Positions 44,087 to 53,659 of a stretch of DNA of 64,000 bases are shown here, in pieces. The stretch covers positions 69,521 to 133,520 of the forward strand of contig JALHJL010000005.1 in NCBI GenBank assembly GCA_022839625.1. The letters are read 5' to 3'. The translations under genes were made by a program, and so were the position numbers. The first letter of the stretch is position 1. The number at the start of each line of letters is the position of its first letter. The stretch comes from Phycisphaerales bacterium (GTDB lineage: Bacteria; Planctomycetota; Phycisphaerae; UBA1845; Fen-1342). The notes beneath the pieces were generated by a model. That model was not told where the DNA came from. It worked only from the letters and a program-made list of their open reading frames with translations, and did not search any database.

Positions 44087-46327
44087 TCAAGGCGCGTGAC
44101 TTCCCCCGGTCGCCGGGCCGCCAGCGCGCTGCTCCAACGCCTGTAGCGCGCGCCGTGCATGGTCGTTGTCCGGCCGGACGTGCAGCGCCTGCCTCAGCAG
44201 GGCCGCCGCTTCATCGACCTGACCCTTGCCGCCCAATGCGGCTGCCAGGTTGTAGAGCGCCTCGAAGCACGTCGGATCGCGTGCCAGGACCGCGCGGTAC
44301 TCGGCGATGGCCGCATCGACCTCGCCTTGGCCGGCCAGCAGCACGCCGAGGTTGACGCGGGCCTCCGTGTACAGGGGCTCCAGCTCCAGGGCTGCGCGGT
44401 ACGCCGCGACCGCTTCGGCCGCCGCTCCCTGCGCGGTCAGGGCCAGCCCGAGGTTGTAGTACGCGAGTGCGAGGCGCGGGTCGGCCGCCAGTGCAGCGCG
44501 ATACGCCTCGATTGCCTCGTCGAGCCGGCCCGACCGCATCAGAGCGGTGCCTCGGTTGATGTGGACGCCCGCGGCGCTGGGGTCAAGCCGCAACGACCGG
44601 CTGAAAGCCTGCTCGGCCTCCCCGGGTCGATCGAGGTCGAGCAACAGGCCGCCGACGTTGTTGTGCGCCTTCGGATCATCGGGCGTCCATTCCAGGAGTG
44701 CCTGATACTGCTGCAACGCCTCGTCAAGGCGGCCCTGGTGGTACAGGACGGACGCCAGCACCTCCCGGGCGGCGAGGTAGGTGGGCTTCAGCTCGATCGC
44801 GCGGGAGTACTCGGCAACTGCGTGGTCCCATTCTCCTCGCTGGGCGAAGCCGTCGCCGCGCGCCATGTGCCAAGCGGACGGTTGCGGGTCGTAACGGGCC
44901 CAGTTGACTTCCGCGATCGTGAGCAGGCCCACCCCCGCCACGCTCCAGGCCGCCAGCCGTCGCCACTCGCGCGCGACGGCCCAGCGTCCCAATCGGCTGA
45001 CCCCGTAGCCGCCGAGAACCGCCAGGAACGGCGCGATCACGACACGAAACCGCTCGGCCACGAGAAAGGGCACGAAGGACGCAAACCAGACCAGGACCAG
45101 CAGCACGATCAAGACGACCGGCGGCCATTGCACCGTGGTCGGCGGCAGCCGGCCGCGGCGTTCTCTCCACAGGATGAGCAAGCCCAGTGCCGCGGTGGCC
45201 GCCGCAAGCGGAAAACCGGGCAGCCAGCGCAGCCAGCGGGAGAAGCGGCGTTCGAAGTGGACTTCCTTGTTGTTGGCGACCTCGGCGGGTCCCCAGAACA
45301 GCAGGCCGCGCTTGGCAGCCAGGCCGAGACAACGGAGCGGTTTCTCGCGCAGGTACGTCAGCGCCTTGCCGCGGAAGTGCGCGCTGACCTCGGAATACTT
45401 GAGGGGACGGCCCGCCTGCGCCTCCAGGCCGCCCACGATCTTGCCGTAGTTGAACCAGCTCCACGTGTTCTCGCCGGTGAGCTCGTACAGCTCGGGTATG
45501 CGGGCGGTGTAGCCGTCGCTGCGCTCGTTGTTCCCGATGTACAGGTTGATTGCGCCGTTGCTGGAGATCAGGACGAAGTCGCGGGCGACCGCGTAGTTGC
45601 GGACCGTCACCGGCGCGATCGGCAGCGCGACGCCGACCAGCAGGGACACGGACGACGAGATTGCGCGTCGCCGGTCTCCCTGGCCCCGCAGGACCCATAC
45701 CATCCACACCGCAGCCGGCAGCGCAAAGAGCAGGATGTTGGCGCGTACCAGCGCGAAGACCCCCAGCAGCAGCCCGGCCAACACAGCGCGCCACGGGGCA
45801 GGACGCGCGGCCCACGCCTGGAAGGCGAGGACCATCAGCAGGCCGAGCAGGACCAGCAGGCACGGTTCCTGGAGTTCCCCTTCGTAATAGAGAAACGCCC
45901 AGTGCGTGCACAGGAACAATGCCGCGAGCAGCCCCGCGCCGCGCCCCAGGAGCTTCCGCCCCAGCCGGTACGCCAGCACCGCGCTGACAAGCCCCAGGCT
46001 CATCTGCACGATGCGCACGGCCACGTAGTTTCCCGGCCCGGCCAGGAGATACACGAGCGCAAGGAAGTAGGGATAGCCCGGCGGGCGGAGATACGGGGTT
46101 GCGGGTATGCGCGGGTCGGCGTTGCCCTCGGGCGGCGCCCAGTTGCCGGTCGCCAACGCGCGCGCCCAGTAGTCATGAAAGGCCGCATCGGCCAACGGGA
46201 CGGCAAAGTCCGGCGTGTGCACCAGCTCGCCGAGGTAGGCCCCCCGCAGTACCAGCCCGAGCAGCAGCACCAGCAGCAGCGGCCACACGTCGCGCACGCC
46301 ATGCCGCTGGTCTACCGGCTTGTCCAT
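44087..46327 (-). CDS. PMT/ArnT-type membrane glycosyltransferase with TPR tail
   Basis: 746 residues from the ATG at 46327; an in-frame TTG at 46348 has a GGAG about 10 bases upstream and is possible. The N-terminal half has around 11 membrane helices. The GT-C signature is in the first outer loop: TPDFAVPLADAAFHDYWARALA, with acidic residues for metal or lipid-sugar binding, followed by RPPGYPYFLAL. The C-terminal ~250 residues are at least six TPR repeats (LDEALQQYQALLEWTPDD, PGEAEQAFSRSLRLDPSA, LDEAIEAYRAALAADPRL and others). It probably transfers sugar from a polyprenyl phosphate donor, with the TPRs binding a partner. Confidence 0.85.
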   Translation of the reverse strand: MDKPVDQRHGVRDVWPLLLVLLLGLVLRGAYLGELVHTPDFAVPLADAAFHDYWARALATGNWAPPEGNADPRIPATPYLRPPGYPYFLALVYLLAGPGNYVAVRIVQMSLGLVSAVLAYRLGRKLLGRGAGLLAALFLCTHWAFLYYEGELQEPCLLVLLGLLMVLAFQAWAARPAPWRAVLAGLLLGVFALVRANILLFALPAAVWMVWVLRGQGDRRRAISSSVSLLVGVALPIAPVTVRNYAVARDFVLISSNGAINLYIGNNERSDGYTARIPELYELTGENTWSWFNYGKIVGGLEAQAGRPLKYSEVSAHFRGKALTYLREKPLRCLGLAAKRGLLFWGPAEVANNKEVHFERRFSRWLRWLPGFPLAAATAALGLLILWRERRGRLPPTTVQWPPVVLIVLLVLVWFASFVPFLVAERFRVVIAPFLAVLGGYGVSRLGRWAVAREWRRLAAWSVAGVGLLTIAEVNWARYDPQPSAWHMARGDGFAQRGEWDHAVAEYSRAIELKPTYLAAREVLASVLYHQGRLDEALQQYQALLEWTPDDPKAHNNVGGLLLDLDRPGEAEQAFSRSLRLDPSAAGVHINRGTALMRSGRLDEAIEAYRAALAADPRLALAYYNLGLALTAQGAAAEAVAAYRAALELEPLYTEARVNLGVLLAGQGEVDAAIAEYRAVLARDPTCFEALYNLAAALGGKGQVDEAAALLRQALHVRPDNDHARRALQALEQRAGGPATGGSHAP

Positions 46328-46437
46328 CGCTGCCCGCCGCTGCTTCAAGGCGCGCGTTCTCCAACCGATCGCAGTCTGCCGGATCGCCTGATGGAAAGCG
46401 CCACGAATGCGATCCGGGCCGTACCCGGCGCGCGTAC

Positions 46438-46443
46438 TATACT
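46438..46443 (+). promoter_or_regulatory. Possible -10 hexamer (TATACT) for the 75-residue gene
   Basis: TATACT 27 bases before the ATG, in a short AT-rich patch. No good -35. Confidence 0.3.
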
Positions 46444-46470
46444 ATTTGAGGGGGAACAGGAGGACCGGCG

Positions 46471-46698
46471 ATGCAAGTCCAACTGACCCCGGCGCAGCGA
46501 GACCGGCTGCTGCAACTGGTGGATTCCGCCCTGTTGGAGCTGGGGCCCGAGATCCACCACACGATGACGAGTACGTTTAAGGAGGAACTCAAGGAGCAGC
46601 GCCGCGAGTTGCGGGCGCTGCGCGACCTCCTGGCCGGCGTTTCAAGCGGCCCGGCGGACAACCCCGCGGAAGCCACGGGTACGCTGGGGGTGGCCTGA
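46471..46698 (+). CDS. Small helical protein of unknown function
   Basis: 75 residues. ATG at 46471 with a strong AGGAGG site 7 bases upstream, so it is very probably real. Two helices: RDRLLQLVDSALLELGPEIHHT and FKEELKEQRRELRALRDLL, then a disordered tail. I do not recognise a family. It lies between the glycosyltransferase and the heme-binding-like gene, convergent with the latter. Confidence 0.72.
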   Translation: MQVQLTPAQRDRLLQLVDSALLELGPEIHHTMTSTFKEELKEQRRELRALRDLLAGVSSGPADNPAEATGTLGVA

Positions 46699-46738
46699 GT
46701 CGCGCGGACCGGCGTCGCAACCGCGGTCCCGGGGCCGG

Positions 46739-47143
46739 CTACCTGCTCGTCGCCGCGCCGGCCAAGGCGACCGCGTGGTCGTTTTCGACCGTATCGCCGG
46801 AGACGCCGATCGCGCCGACGATCTGGCCGGCCGCGTTCTTGAGGGGCACGCCGCCCGGGAACGTGATCAGGCCGCCGTTGGAGTGCTCGATGTTGTAAAG
46901 CGGTCCGCCGGGCTGGGAGAGCTTCCCGATCTCGCCGGTGTTCATGTCGAAGCAGCGGGCCGTGCGGGCCTTCTTGAGCGCGATGTCGATCGAGCCGAGC
47001 CAGGCGCCGTCCATGCGGGCGAACGCCTTGAGGTTCGCGCCGGCGTCGACCACCGCCACGTTCATCTTCACGCCCAGTTCGACCGACTTGGCCAGCGCGG
47101 CCGAGAGCGCCTGCTGAGCCTGCTGCAATGTCAGATCCGCCAT
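46739..47143 (-). CDS. HbpS/GlcG-family heme-binding-like protein
   Basis: 134 residues from the ATG at 47143, which has GGAGG. Single domain: [54 protein letters not shown], and [26 protein letters not shown], all typical of DUF336. Family members bind heme or cobalamin, or form oligomers with unclear roles. No signal peptide. It could be a chaperone for a cofactor; no partner is visible. Confidence 0.9.
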   Translation of the reverse strand: MADLTLQQAQQALSAALAKSVELGVKMNVAVVDAGANLKAFARMDGAWLGSIDIALKKARTARCFDMNTGEIGKLSQPGGPLYNIEHSNGGLITFPGGVPLKNAAGQIVGAIGVSGDTVENDHAVALAGAATSR

Positions 47144-47336
47144 CGTGTGCCTCCACGTTGTGCGCAAACTCATTACGAATCCGCCCGGCGCGGCGCCGGA
47201 CCAGCCTATTCTATGCGAGCGGCCGTGCTTGTCGGGGCGCGGCCCGGGCGGTACATTCGCGGCCTGGTTGCAGGGTGGCGGTGCGCCCCCACTTCGGCGG
47301 AGCAGCGCTGCCCGGCACTTGGACGGAGGCGCGTAC

Positions 47337-48164
47337 ATGGTCGGGCAGACTACACACAAGCGCGGCGGGCGGAGCTGGGCGGTCTGGCTTACTGCGGCGG
47401 TCGTATTCGGCATCGCCGTGCCCGCCTGGGGACAGCCGGAGAAACTGCCGACCGCGGAGGAGGTGCTCAATAAGGCCGTTGACGCCCTGGGCGGCAAGGC
47501 AGCCCTGGAGAAGCACCGCAACCGGGTATCGAAGGGGACGTTCGAGATACCTGCGATGGGCCAGAAGGGGACGCTGCACAGCTTCGAGGCAGAGCCGAAC
47601 AAGTACTATCAGGTGATCGAGCTGCCGGGCGGCCTCAAGGTCGAGAGCGGGTCCGACGGCGAGGTGTACTGGGATGTCCAGCCGCAAGGAGCACGCATCC
47701 TGGAAGGCGAAGAGAAGGCCTTCAAGGAGCGGGACAGCCGCTTCAACGGGCCGCTCCACTGGCGCACGCTGTACAAGACCGTGGAGTGCGTCGGGATCGA
47801 GAAGGTGGACGAGCAGCCGTGTTACAAGATCGTGATGACGCCGGAGCGCGGGGCGCCGCAGACCATCTACTACGACACCGATTCGTATCTGGCGCTGCGG
47901 ATGGACGTGGTGCTCAAGACGCCGCAGGGGCCGATCCAGGCCGAGTTGCGATTCGCCGACTACAAGAAGGTGGACGGGGTGCGGCTGCCGCACAAGCTGA
48001 CCCAGAAGATGCTCGGCATGGAGCAGGTCATGAGCATCGACACCATCGAGTGCAACGCCGAGATCCCCGCGGAGCGTTTTGCTCTGCCTCAGCCCGTCAA
48101 GGCCCTGCTCGAGCAGTCCAAGGCCGCGACGAAGCCCGGCGAGGCCGAGAAAGAGAAACCCTGA
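47337..48164 (+). CDS. Exported LolA-like protein, first paralogue
   Basis: 275 residues from the ATG at 47337, which has GGAGG. Signal peptide up to AWG. The mature part has repeated beta strands: [28 protein letters not shown], then [41 protein letters not shown] and [16 protein letters not shown]. This is the half-barrel pattern of outer-membrane lipoprotein carriers (LolA/LolB-like). Charged C-terminal tail. It lies 42 bases before a paralogue, so the two are probably an operon. It may bind a lipid. Confidence 0.72.
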   Translation: MVGQTTHKRGGRSWAVWLTAAVVFGIAVPAWGQPEKLPTAEEVLNKAVDALGGKAALEKHRNRVSKGTFEIPAMGQKGTLHSFEAEPNKYYQVIELPGGLKVESGSDGEVYWDVQPQGARILEGEEKAFKERDSRFNGPLHWRTLYKTVECVGIEKVDEQPCYKIVMTPERGAPQTIYYDTDSYLALRMDVVLKTPQGPIQAELRFADYKKVDGVRLPHKLTQKMLGMEQVMSIDTIECNAEIPAERFALPQPVKALLEQSKAATKPGEAEKEKP

Positions 48165-48206
48165 GCGCGGGGGTTCATTGGAGCGCACTGCGCGCAAGGA
48201 GAAGCC

Positions 48207-49073
48207 ATGTTGAGCTTGTTGCTGTCACGCGGCCGGACATCGGGCCATTCTTCGGCCGCGCTGCTGATTCTGGCGGGTCTCGCGGTGGCCGGTTCGCCGG
48301 CCTGGGCGCAAGATGAGAAGCTGCCGTCGGGGGAGAAGATCATGGAGAAGTCGATCGAGGGGCTGGGCGGACGGGAGGCGTTCGAGAAGCTGAACTCCCG
48401 CGTCTCGAAGGGGACCATCGAGGCGACTGGGGGGGCGGCGCCGCAGAAGGGCACCGTCACGGTGTACGAGGCCGCGCCGAATCTGCGGTACTTCCTTCTC
48501 GAGTTGCCCGGGGGCGTGAAGGTCCAGGCGGGCTCGGACGGCGACGTGTTCTGGGAACTGGCGGCCGAGGGTCCCAAGATCTTCGAGGGTGAAGAACGGG
48601 CCCAGCGGGAGCGCGAGGCCACGTTCAATTCCCTGCTGCGCTGGAAAGACCTGTACCAGAAAGTCGAATGCGTCGGCAAGGAGCAGGTGGACGGCCATTC
48701 GTGCTACAAGGTCGTCTTGACCCCGTTCCTTGGGAACCCGGAAACCGTCTACTTCGACCGCAAGAATGGCTACCCCATTCGCCTGGACACCGTGCGGAAG
48801 ATCACCAACGCGGCCGGCGCCCAGCTCGAGTTGCAGCTCCAGATTCGACGGGAAGACTACCGGCAGGTCGACGGCGTGTGGCTGCCGCACAAGCTCGTAC
48901 GGCACGTCGATGCGATGGGCCAGACGCAGGTCATCACCTACACCTGGGAGAGCATCGAGCATAACGCGGACATCCCGGCCGATCGTTTCGACCTGCCGCC
49001 GCAGGTCAAGGAGCTGAAGGACGGTTCCGGCAAGAAGCCGGCCAGACCCGGCCCCAAGGGTCCTCCGGCCTAG
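48207..49073 (+). CDS. Exported LolA-like protein, second paralogue
   Basis: 288 residues. Signal peptide ends AWA. The same pattern as the previous gene: LEKLNSRVSKGTIE-type start (here KLNSRVSKGTIEA), GSDGDVFWELAAEG, CYKVVLTPFLGNPETVYFD and VDGVWLPHKLVRHVD. The two share blocks such as SRVSKGT, GSDG and LPHKL. Tandem duplication is likely. The tail is proline/glycine-rich. No other gene of a Lol pathway is in the window. Confidence 0.72.
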   Translation: MLSLLLSRGRTSGHSSAALLILAGLAVAGSPAWAQDEKLPSGEKIMEKSIEGLGGREAFEKLNSRVSKGTIEATGGAAPQKGTVTVYEAAPNLRYFLLELPGGVKVQAGSDGDVFWELAAEGPKIFEGEERAQREREATFNSLLRWKDLYQKVECVGKEQVDGHSCYKVVLTPFLGNPETVYFDRKNGYPIRLDTVRKITNAAGAQLELQLQIRREDYRQVDGVWLPHKLVRHVDAMGQTQVITYTWESIEHNADIPADRFDLPPQVKELKDGSGKKPARPGPKGPPA

Positions 49074-49154
49074 CTTCCCGCTGCGCCCCAGTGTGCGCGG
49101 CTGCCTCCAGCGCGGGCCGCGTGCACGCGAGGACGCCCGCCACGGAGGCCCGTG

Positions 49155-50591
49155 ATGTTGCGCGACAAGTATCCGTGCTATGTCGCCGGCGTTCCGGTGG
49201 ACGCGGGTCCGCTGCTCTCCGTAACCAACAAGTACGCGGGCAAGGAAGCGACACAAGTCGTACGCGCTGACCGCGCGGCCGTCGAGCGGGCCATCGCCGC
49301 GGCCGCCGAGGCGTTCGCGGCCACGCGCAAGCTGCCGGCGTACCAGCGACAGGCCATCCTTCAGCACGTCGTGCAGCGTGTCGCCGAGCGCCAGGAGGAG
49401 CTGGCCCGCGCGCTGGCCATCGAGGCCGGCAAGCCGATCCGCGATGCCCGCGGCGAAGTCACGCGTCTGATCGACACGTTCCGCATCGCCGCCGAGGAGA
49501 CTGTGCGCATCGGCGGCGAGTGGCTGCCGCTCGACATCAGCCCGCGCGCCGCCGGGTACGAGGCGATCGTGCGCCGCTTCCCTCTGGGGCCGTGCGGATT
49601 CATCACCCCGTTCAACTTCCCCATGAACCTGGTCGCGCACAAGGTGGCGCCGGCCATCGCGGCGGGCTGTCCGTGGGTGCTCAAGCCGGCTTCGGCGACG
49701 CCGGTGGGTGCCCTCATTCTGGGGGAGATTCTGGCGGAGACGGATTGGCCGCGCGGCGCGTTCTCCATCCTGCCGTGCAGCAGCCAGGACATTGAGCCGC
49801 TGGTCACCGACGAGCGCATCAGGCTGCTGAGCTTCACGGGCTCGCCGGAAGTGGGCTGGGCGCTGAAGGTCCGCGCGGGCAAGAAGCGCGTCGCGTTGGA
49901 GCTGGGCGGCAATGCCGCGTGCATCGTGGACCAGGATGCCGACCTCGAGCATGCGGCCGAGCGGATCACGATGGGCGCGTTCTACCAGTCGGGGCAGAGC
50001 TGTGTGAGCGTGCAGCGGATCATCGCGCACGCGGCGGTCTATTCCGACCTGCGGACGCGACTGATCGACCGCGCGACCCGGCTCAAGCTGGGCGACCCGC
50101 TCGACGAAGAGACGTTCCTGGGGCCGCTCATCACCGAGGCGGATGCTCGGCGGGTCGAGCAATGGGTCAACGAGGCGGTCGCCGGCGGCGCGAAGCTGTT
50201 GTGCGGCGGCCGGCGCCACGGAACGCTCTACGAGGCAACGTACCTGGAGGATGTTGACCCGCGGCAGAAGGTAAGTTGCCGCGAGGTCTTCGGCCCGGTG
50301 GCGACGTTGCAGCCGTTCGCGAGCTTCGCGGCGGCGGTGGACATCGCCAACGACAGCGCGTATGGCCTGCAATGCGGCGTGTTCACGAAGAACCTCGACC
50401 ACGCCTTCTACGCGTACCGTGAGCTGGAAGTCGGCGGCGTCCTGATCAACGACGTGCCGAGCTTCCGCGTGGACAGCATGCCCTACGGCGGCGTCAAGGA
50501 CAGCGGGTTCGGGCGCGAGGGCGTGCGCTACGCGATCGAAGAGATGACCGAGCTTAAGCTGCTCGTACTGAATCGTCCCGGCGAGTTGTAA
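49155..50591 (+). CDS. NAD(P)-dependent aldehyde dehydrogenase
   Basis: 478 residues from the ATG at 49155; GGAGG lies 6 bases upstream. Catalytic set complete: Asn154 (FNFP), Lys177 (VLKPAS), Glu249 (ALELGGNA) and Cys283 (QSGQSCVSVQR). The closest recognisable subgroup is the glyceraldehyde-3-phosphate or phosphonoacetaldehyde-like one, but the substrate cannot be fixed. Cytoplasmic. The unknown gene at 50619 follows 27 bases later and may belong to the same operon. Confidence 0.92.
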   Translation: MLRDKYPCYVAGVPVDAGPLLSVTNKYAGKEATQVVRADRAAVERAIAAAAEAFAATRKLPAYQRQAILQHVVQRVAERQEELARALAIEAGKPIRDARGEVTRLIDTFRIAAEETVRIGGEWLPLDISPRAAGYEAIVRRFPLGPCGFITPFNFPMNLVAHKVAPAIAAGCPWVLKPASATPVGALILGEILAETDWPRGAFSILPCSSQDIEPLVTDERIRLLSFTGSPEVGWALKVRAGKKRVALELGGNAACIVDQDADLEHAAERITMGAFYQSGQSCVSVQRIIAHAAVYSDLRTRLIDRATRLKLGDPLDEETFLGPLITEADARRVEQWVNEAVAGGAKLLCGGRRHGTLYEATYLEDVDPRQKVSCREVFGPVATLQPFASFAAAVDIANDSAYGLQCGVFTKNLDHAFYAYRELEVGGVLINDVPSFRVDSMPYGGVKDSGFGREGVRYAIEEMTELKLLVLNRPGEL

Positions 50592-50618
50592 CGGCCGCGG
50601 CTTGGAGGGCCAGCGTTC

Positions 50619-51434
50619 ATGCGGAGCTTGCAGGAACTGATCGGCGTCGAAGACCGTCTGGGCCGGGTCGTCGGAGCGATACGCCAGGTCGTGGATGACC
50701 AGCGCGCCCCCGTGGCGGGGGCGTTGGAGGTCAACTGCTCCGACGAGTCGGAAGCCGAATGTTGTTCCGCGTTTCAGCGGCAGTTCGCGGAGCACTTCTT
50801 GCCGGAGCTGAAGTCGGGCACGCGGGGGCCGATGCGGACCTGCAACCTGGGCGCGCGGTACGAATGGGGCTCGGTGCGGGTGGCCGAGCATCACTTCGCG
50901 ACGCCCGCCTCGCAGGAGGCGTTCAAAGTGCTCGTCGTCAAGCTGAACTCGCACGTGGCCGTCCGCGACGAGCCGGACGGCCCGCATTACGGCCCCATGC
51001 GACGTTATGACGCACCGTCCAACGCCTGCGGGGCGCTGCACGCGCTGCTCGCGGGCGGCGACTGGCCGGCGCTCGAGGAACTGCGGGCGACGTTCCGCCG
51101 CGACAATAAGGACCGCATCGCCGCGCTCCTCGACCCGCGCCGCGTGCCGCCGGCGTACCGGCACGTCTTCGCAGCGATCACCCAGGCCCGGCTCCAGGCC
51201 GAACGCGCGACCGAGGACATCTGCGACCACAAACCCCACTCGCCGACGTGGTACCTCGTCGTGCCCTGCGTCACGTTCAACCGCGCCGCGCCGGACACGG
51301 AGCTGGTGGTCGGCGTGCAAACGGTGGACGCCCGCGCGGGCAGGCGCGAGGCGCACTACGAGGGGCTCGGCGACGACCCCGCTCGCTATCAAGCCCACTT
51401 TCGCGGCCGGCACCTGCACGTCACCGAGGAGTGA
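50619..51434 (+). CDS. Unknown protein downstream of the aldehyde dehydrogenase
   Basis: 271 residues; the ATG at 50619 has GGAGG 10 bases upstream. No signal peptide or membrane helix. The N-terminal half has cysteines (NCSDESEAECCSAF, then MRTCNLGARYEWGSVRVAEHHF). A middle block contains GPHYGPMRRYDAPSNACGALHALLAGGDW, and the end has TELVVGVQTVDARAGRREAHYEGLGDDP. I do not recognise a family. Base composition matches the neighbours, so it is probably native. Confidence 0.72.
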   Translation: MRSLQELIGVEDRLGRVVGAIRQVVDDQRAPVAGALEVNCSDESEAECCSAFQRQFAEHFLPELKSGTRGPMRTCNLGARYEWGSVRVAEHHFATPASQEAFKVLVVKLNSHVAVRDEPDGPHYGPMRRYDAPSNACGALHALLAGGDWPALEELRATFRRDNKDRIAALLDPRRVPPAYRHVFAAITQARLQAERATEDICDHKPHSPTWYLVVPCVTFNRAAPDTELVVGVQTVDARAGRREAHYEGLGDDPARYQAHFRGRHLHVTEE

Positions 51435-51472
51435 GCGTGGTCCCGCGCAGCATTCGCGGGCCGGGCGCGCCG

Positions 51473-53494
51473 CTATCGCCGCATCTCCCGCTCGATGGCC
51501 TGTAGCGCGGCACGCGCCCGCTCCCAGCGCGGCTCGAGCGCAAGTACCCTGCGGAAACACTCGGCCGCTTCCGGAAGCCGGTGCTGCCTGTAGTAGACCT
51601 GCCCGAGCGCATGCAGGGCCTCGAGGCCGCGCGGATCGCCGCGCACGGCGGCTTCCAAGTGGGCCGCGGCCTCGTCCAGACGGTTGAGCGTCGCGTAGGC
51701 TACGCCCAGCATCGCATGGGCCGTGGGCTCTTCGGGCAGTTGCGTCAAGACCTGGCCGGCCTGCGCGAGGGCCGGCTCCCACCGTTGCGCGTCCATGAGC
51801 ATGGATGCGTATTGCAGGCGCGTGTGGGTATCCGTGGGTACGACGGCGATGGCCCGCTCATACGTCTGCGCCGCCTCGTCGGTCTTCCCCTGGCGCGCCA
51901 GGGCATGCGCCAGGTCGCGCAGCACGGCCGGCGCCTCGGGCAACGCCGCCAACACCTCCCGGAGTTGCACCTCGGCGGCGGCGAAACTGCCATGCCCGAT
52001 CGCGTGGCGCGCGTGCTCATACAGGCCCAGCACGGCGGCGTACTGGTGCGGGTCGGGCCCGGTGGGCTCGAAGAGATCGAGCTCGCTGAGACCCTCCTCG
52101 TTCGGGTCGGACACGACCCCCAGGTAGCCCAAAGACTCGAGCCGCGCCAGCTCGTTGCCGGCCAGGACGACCCGCGTCTCGCCCGCGACCACCGGCGGCG
52201 CCTCGGCGATCAGGTCGCGCAACTGCGCGCGCATCTGGGCCGCCAGTTCGGCGCGCGCGTCGATCAAATCGTGCAATTCGCCGGGATCCGACCGCACGTC
52301 ATACAACCGCGGCGCGCTGGAATGAATGTACTTCCAATCCCCCACGGCGAGGCTTCGCAACCGCGAGAGCCGGAAGAGCGTGTGCGGCTCCGGCGCCTCG
52401 CCGTAGGCGGCGAGCCCCAGGTCGTCCGCCGCCCCGGACACGAGCGGCGTGAGGCTGACGCCCTGCGCGTCCGCGAGAGCCGGCCGGCCCAGCAGTTCCA
52501 GGATCGTGGGCGCGACGTCGAGCGTTCGGACGACGGCGTCCACCTGCCGGCCGGCGGGAACCGCGCCCGGGCAGCGCAGAATCAGCGGTACGTGCAGTCC
52601 CGTCTCGTAGATGAAGAAGCCGTGCTGGAACTCGTCGTGGTCGCCCAGCCCCTCGCCGTGATCGCCCACCAGCACCACCAGTGTCTCTTGCTCGAGCTTG
52701 AGCGTCCGCAGCCCCTCCAACACGCGTCCGATCTGCGCGTCCATGAACGCGACCTCGTCCTCATACGCCAGCGGCGAAGCGGGGTCCGGGACGCGCGCCG
52801 ACTCATACGGATAGTGCGGATCGTAGAAGTGCACCCATAGGAAGAACCGTTTCCCAGCCAGCCCGCGCAGCAGGTCCAGCGCGTCGTCGGCGACCGCGTC
52901 GCCCTTGCGCTGGGCGCTCACCGGATCACCGCCAGGGCGCGGCGGCGGCACGGTGCGATACGTGTCGAAGCCCTGCGCGATACCGAACGTCGGATCGAGC
53001 ACATAGGAGGCGACCGCGGCCGCCGTCGCGAAGCCCGCCGACTTCAGCGTCTCCGCGAGCGTCACGGCGCCGGCCGGGAGCTGGTCGGTACCGTTTCGCC
53101 GCACCCCGTGCACGAAAGGATAGAGGCCCGTCATGATCGTGGCGTGCGAGGGGAGGGTCTGGACGGAGCTCGCGGAACAGCGCCGGAACAGGGCCCCTTC
53201 CTCCGCCAGCCGGTCCATGTGGGGAGTCGGCACGGTGGGGTGTCCGTAGCAGCGCAAGTAGTCGGCCCGCGTGGTGTCCACCGTAATGAGCAGGACGTTC
53301 CGCGGATGGCCGGTCCCGCGCAGGAGTCCGTGGCGCGTGGCGACGCCGTAGAAGACCGCGACGCTGGCCGCGAGCACCAGCCCGACACCGATCCACCCCA
53401 GGACCGGCCGGCGCCGTCCCGCAGCCGCCCCGGCCCCGCGCTCGCGCTCCAGGCCATCCCCGGGACGATGACGTTTCCTGCGCCTCGTGCTCAA
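51473..53494 (-). CDS. Membrane-anchored sulfatase-like enzyme with TPR tail, first paralogue
   Basis: 673 residues; TTG start at 53494 with AGGAGG 7 bases upstream. One membrane helix at 31-51 puts the rest outside. The alkaline-phosphatase-superfamily domain has the first metal Asp at 73 (LITVDTTRADYL). The nucleophile position lies in SVQTLPSHATIMTG. True sulfatases have C/S-x-P-x-R here; this has Thr113-Leu-Pro-Ser-His, so it is not a formylglycine sulfatase and may be a phosphotransferase or phosphodiesterase. DHGEGLGDH is a second metal site. TPR repeats fill residues 490-673. Confidence 0.86.
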   Translation of the reverse strand: MSTRRRKRHRPGDGLERERGAGAAAGRRRPVLGWIGVGLVLAASVAVFYGVATRHGLLRGTGHPRNVLLITVDTTRADYLRCYGHPTVPTPHMDRLAEEGALFRRCSASSVQTLPSHATIMTGLYPFVHGVRRNGTDQLPAGAVTLAETLKSAGFATAAAVASYVLDPTFGIAQGFDTYRTVPPPRPGGDPVSAQRKGDAVADDALDLLRGLAGKRFFLWVHFYDPHYPYESARVPDPASPLAYEDEVAFMDAQIGRVLEGLRTLKLEQETLVVLVGDHGEGLGDHDEFQHGFFIYETGLHVPLILRCPGAVPAGRQVDAVVRTLDVAPTILELLGRPALADAQGVSLTPLVSGAADDLGLAAYGEAPEPHTLFRLSRLRSLAVGDWKYIHSSAPRLYDVRSDPGELHDLIDARAELAAQMRAQLRDLIAEAPPVVAGETRVVLAGNELARLESLGYLGVVSDPNEEGLSELDLFEPTGPDPHQYAAVLGLYEHARHAIGHGSFAAAEVQLREVLAALPEAPAVLRDLAHALARQGKTDEAAQTYERAIAVVPTDTHTRLQYASMLMDAQRWEPALAQAGQVLTQLPEEPTAHAMLGVAYATLNRLDEAAAHLEAAVRGDPRGLEALHALGQVYYRQHRLPEAAECFRRVLALEPRWERARAALQAIEREMRR

Positions 53495-53659
53495 CCGAAG
53501 CCTCCTGACACACCTCCGCGGCCGGCGGTGAACACCGGCGCGTCAGCCCGCATCAGCGTACTGTACCGCTGCACGACGCTGCTCTCCAGGTACCTCTTAT
53601 CATGCCGAAGTGCGCGCGGATTGCTGCACGGCGCAGCGTCGGTGCCGGATGGCGAAATG

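Noticed and set aside
48225..51782. Open frame of 1,185 codons on the minus strand
   Set aside because: It lies antisense to LolA-like, aldehyde dehydrogenase and unknown genes with clear family motifs; it is a product of high G+C at third codon positions.
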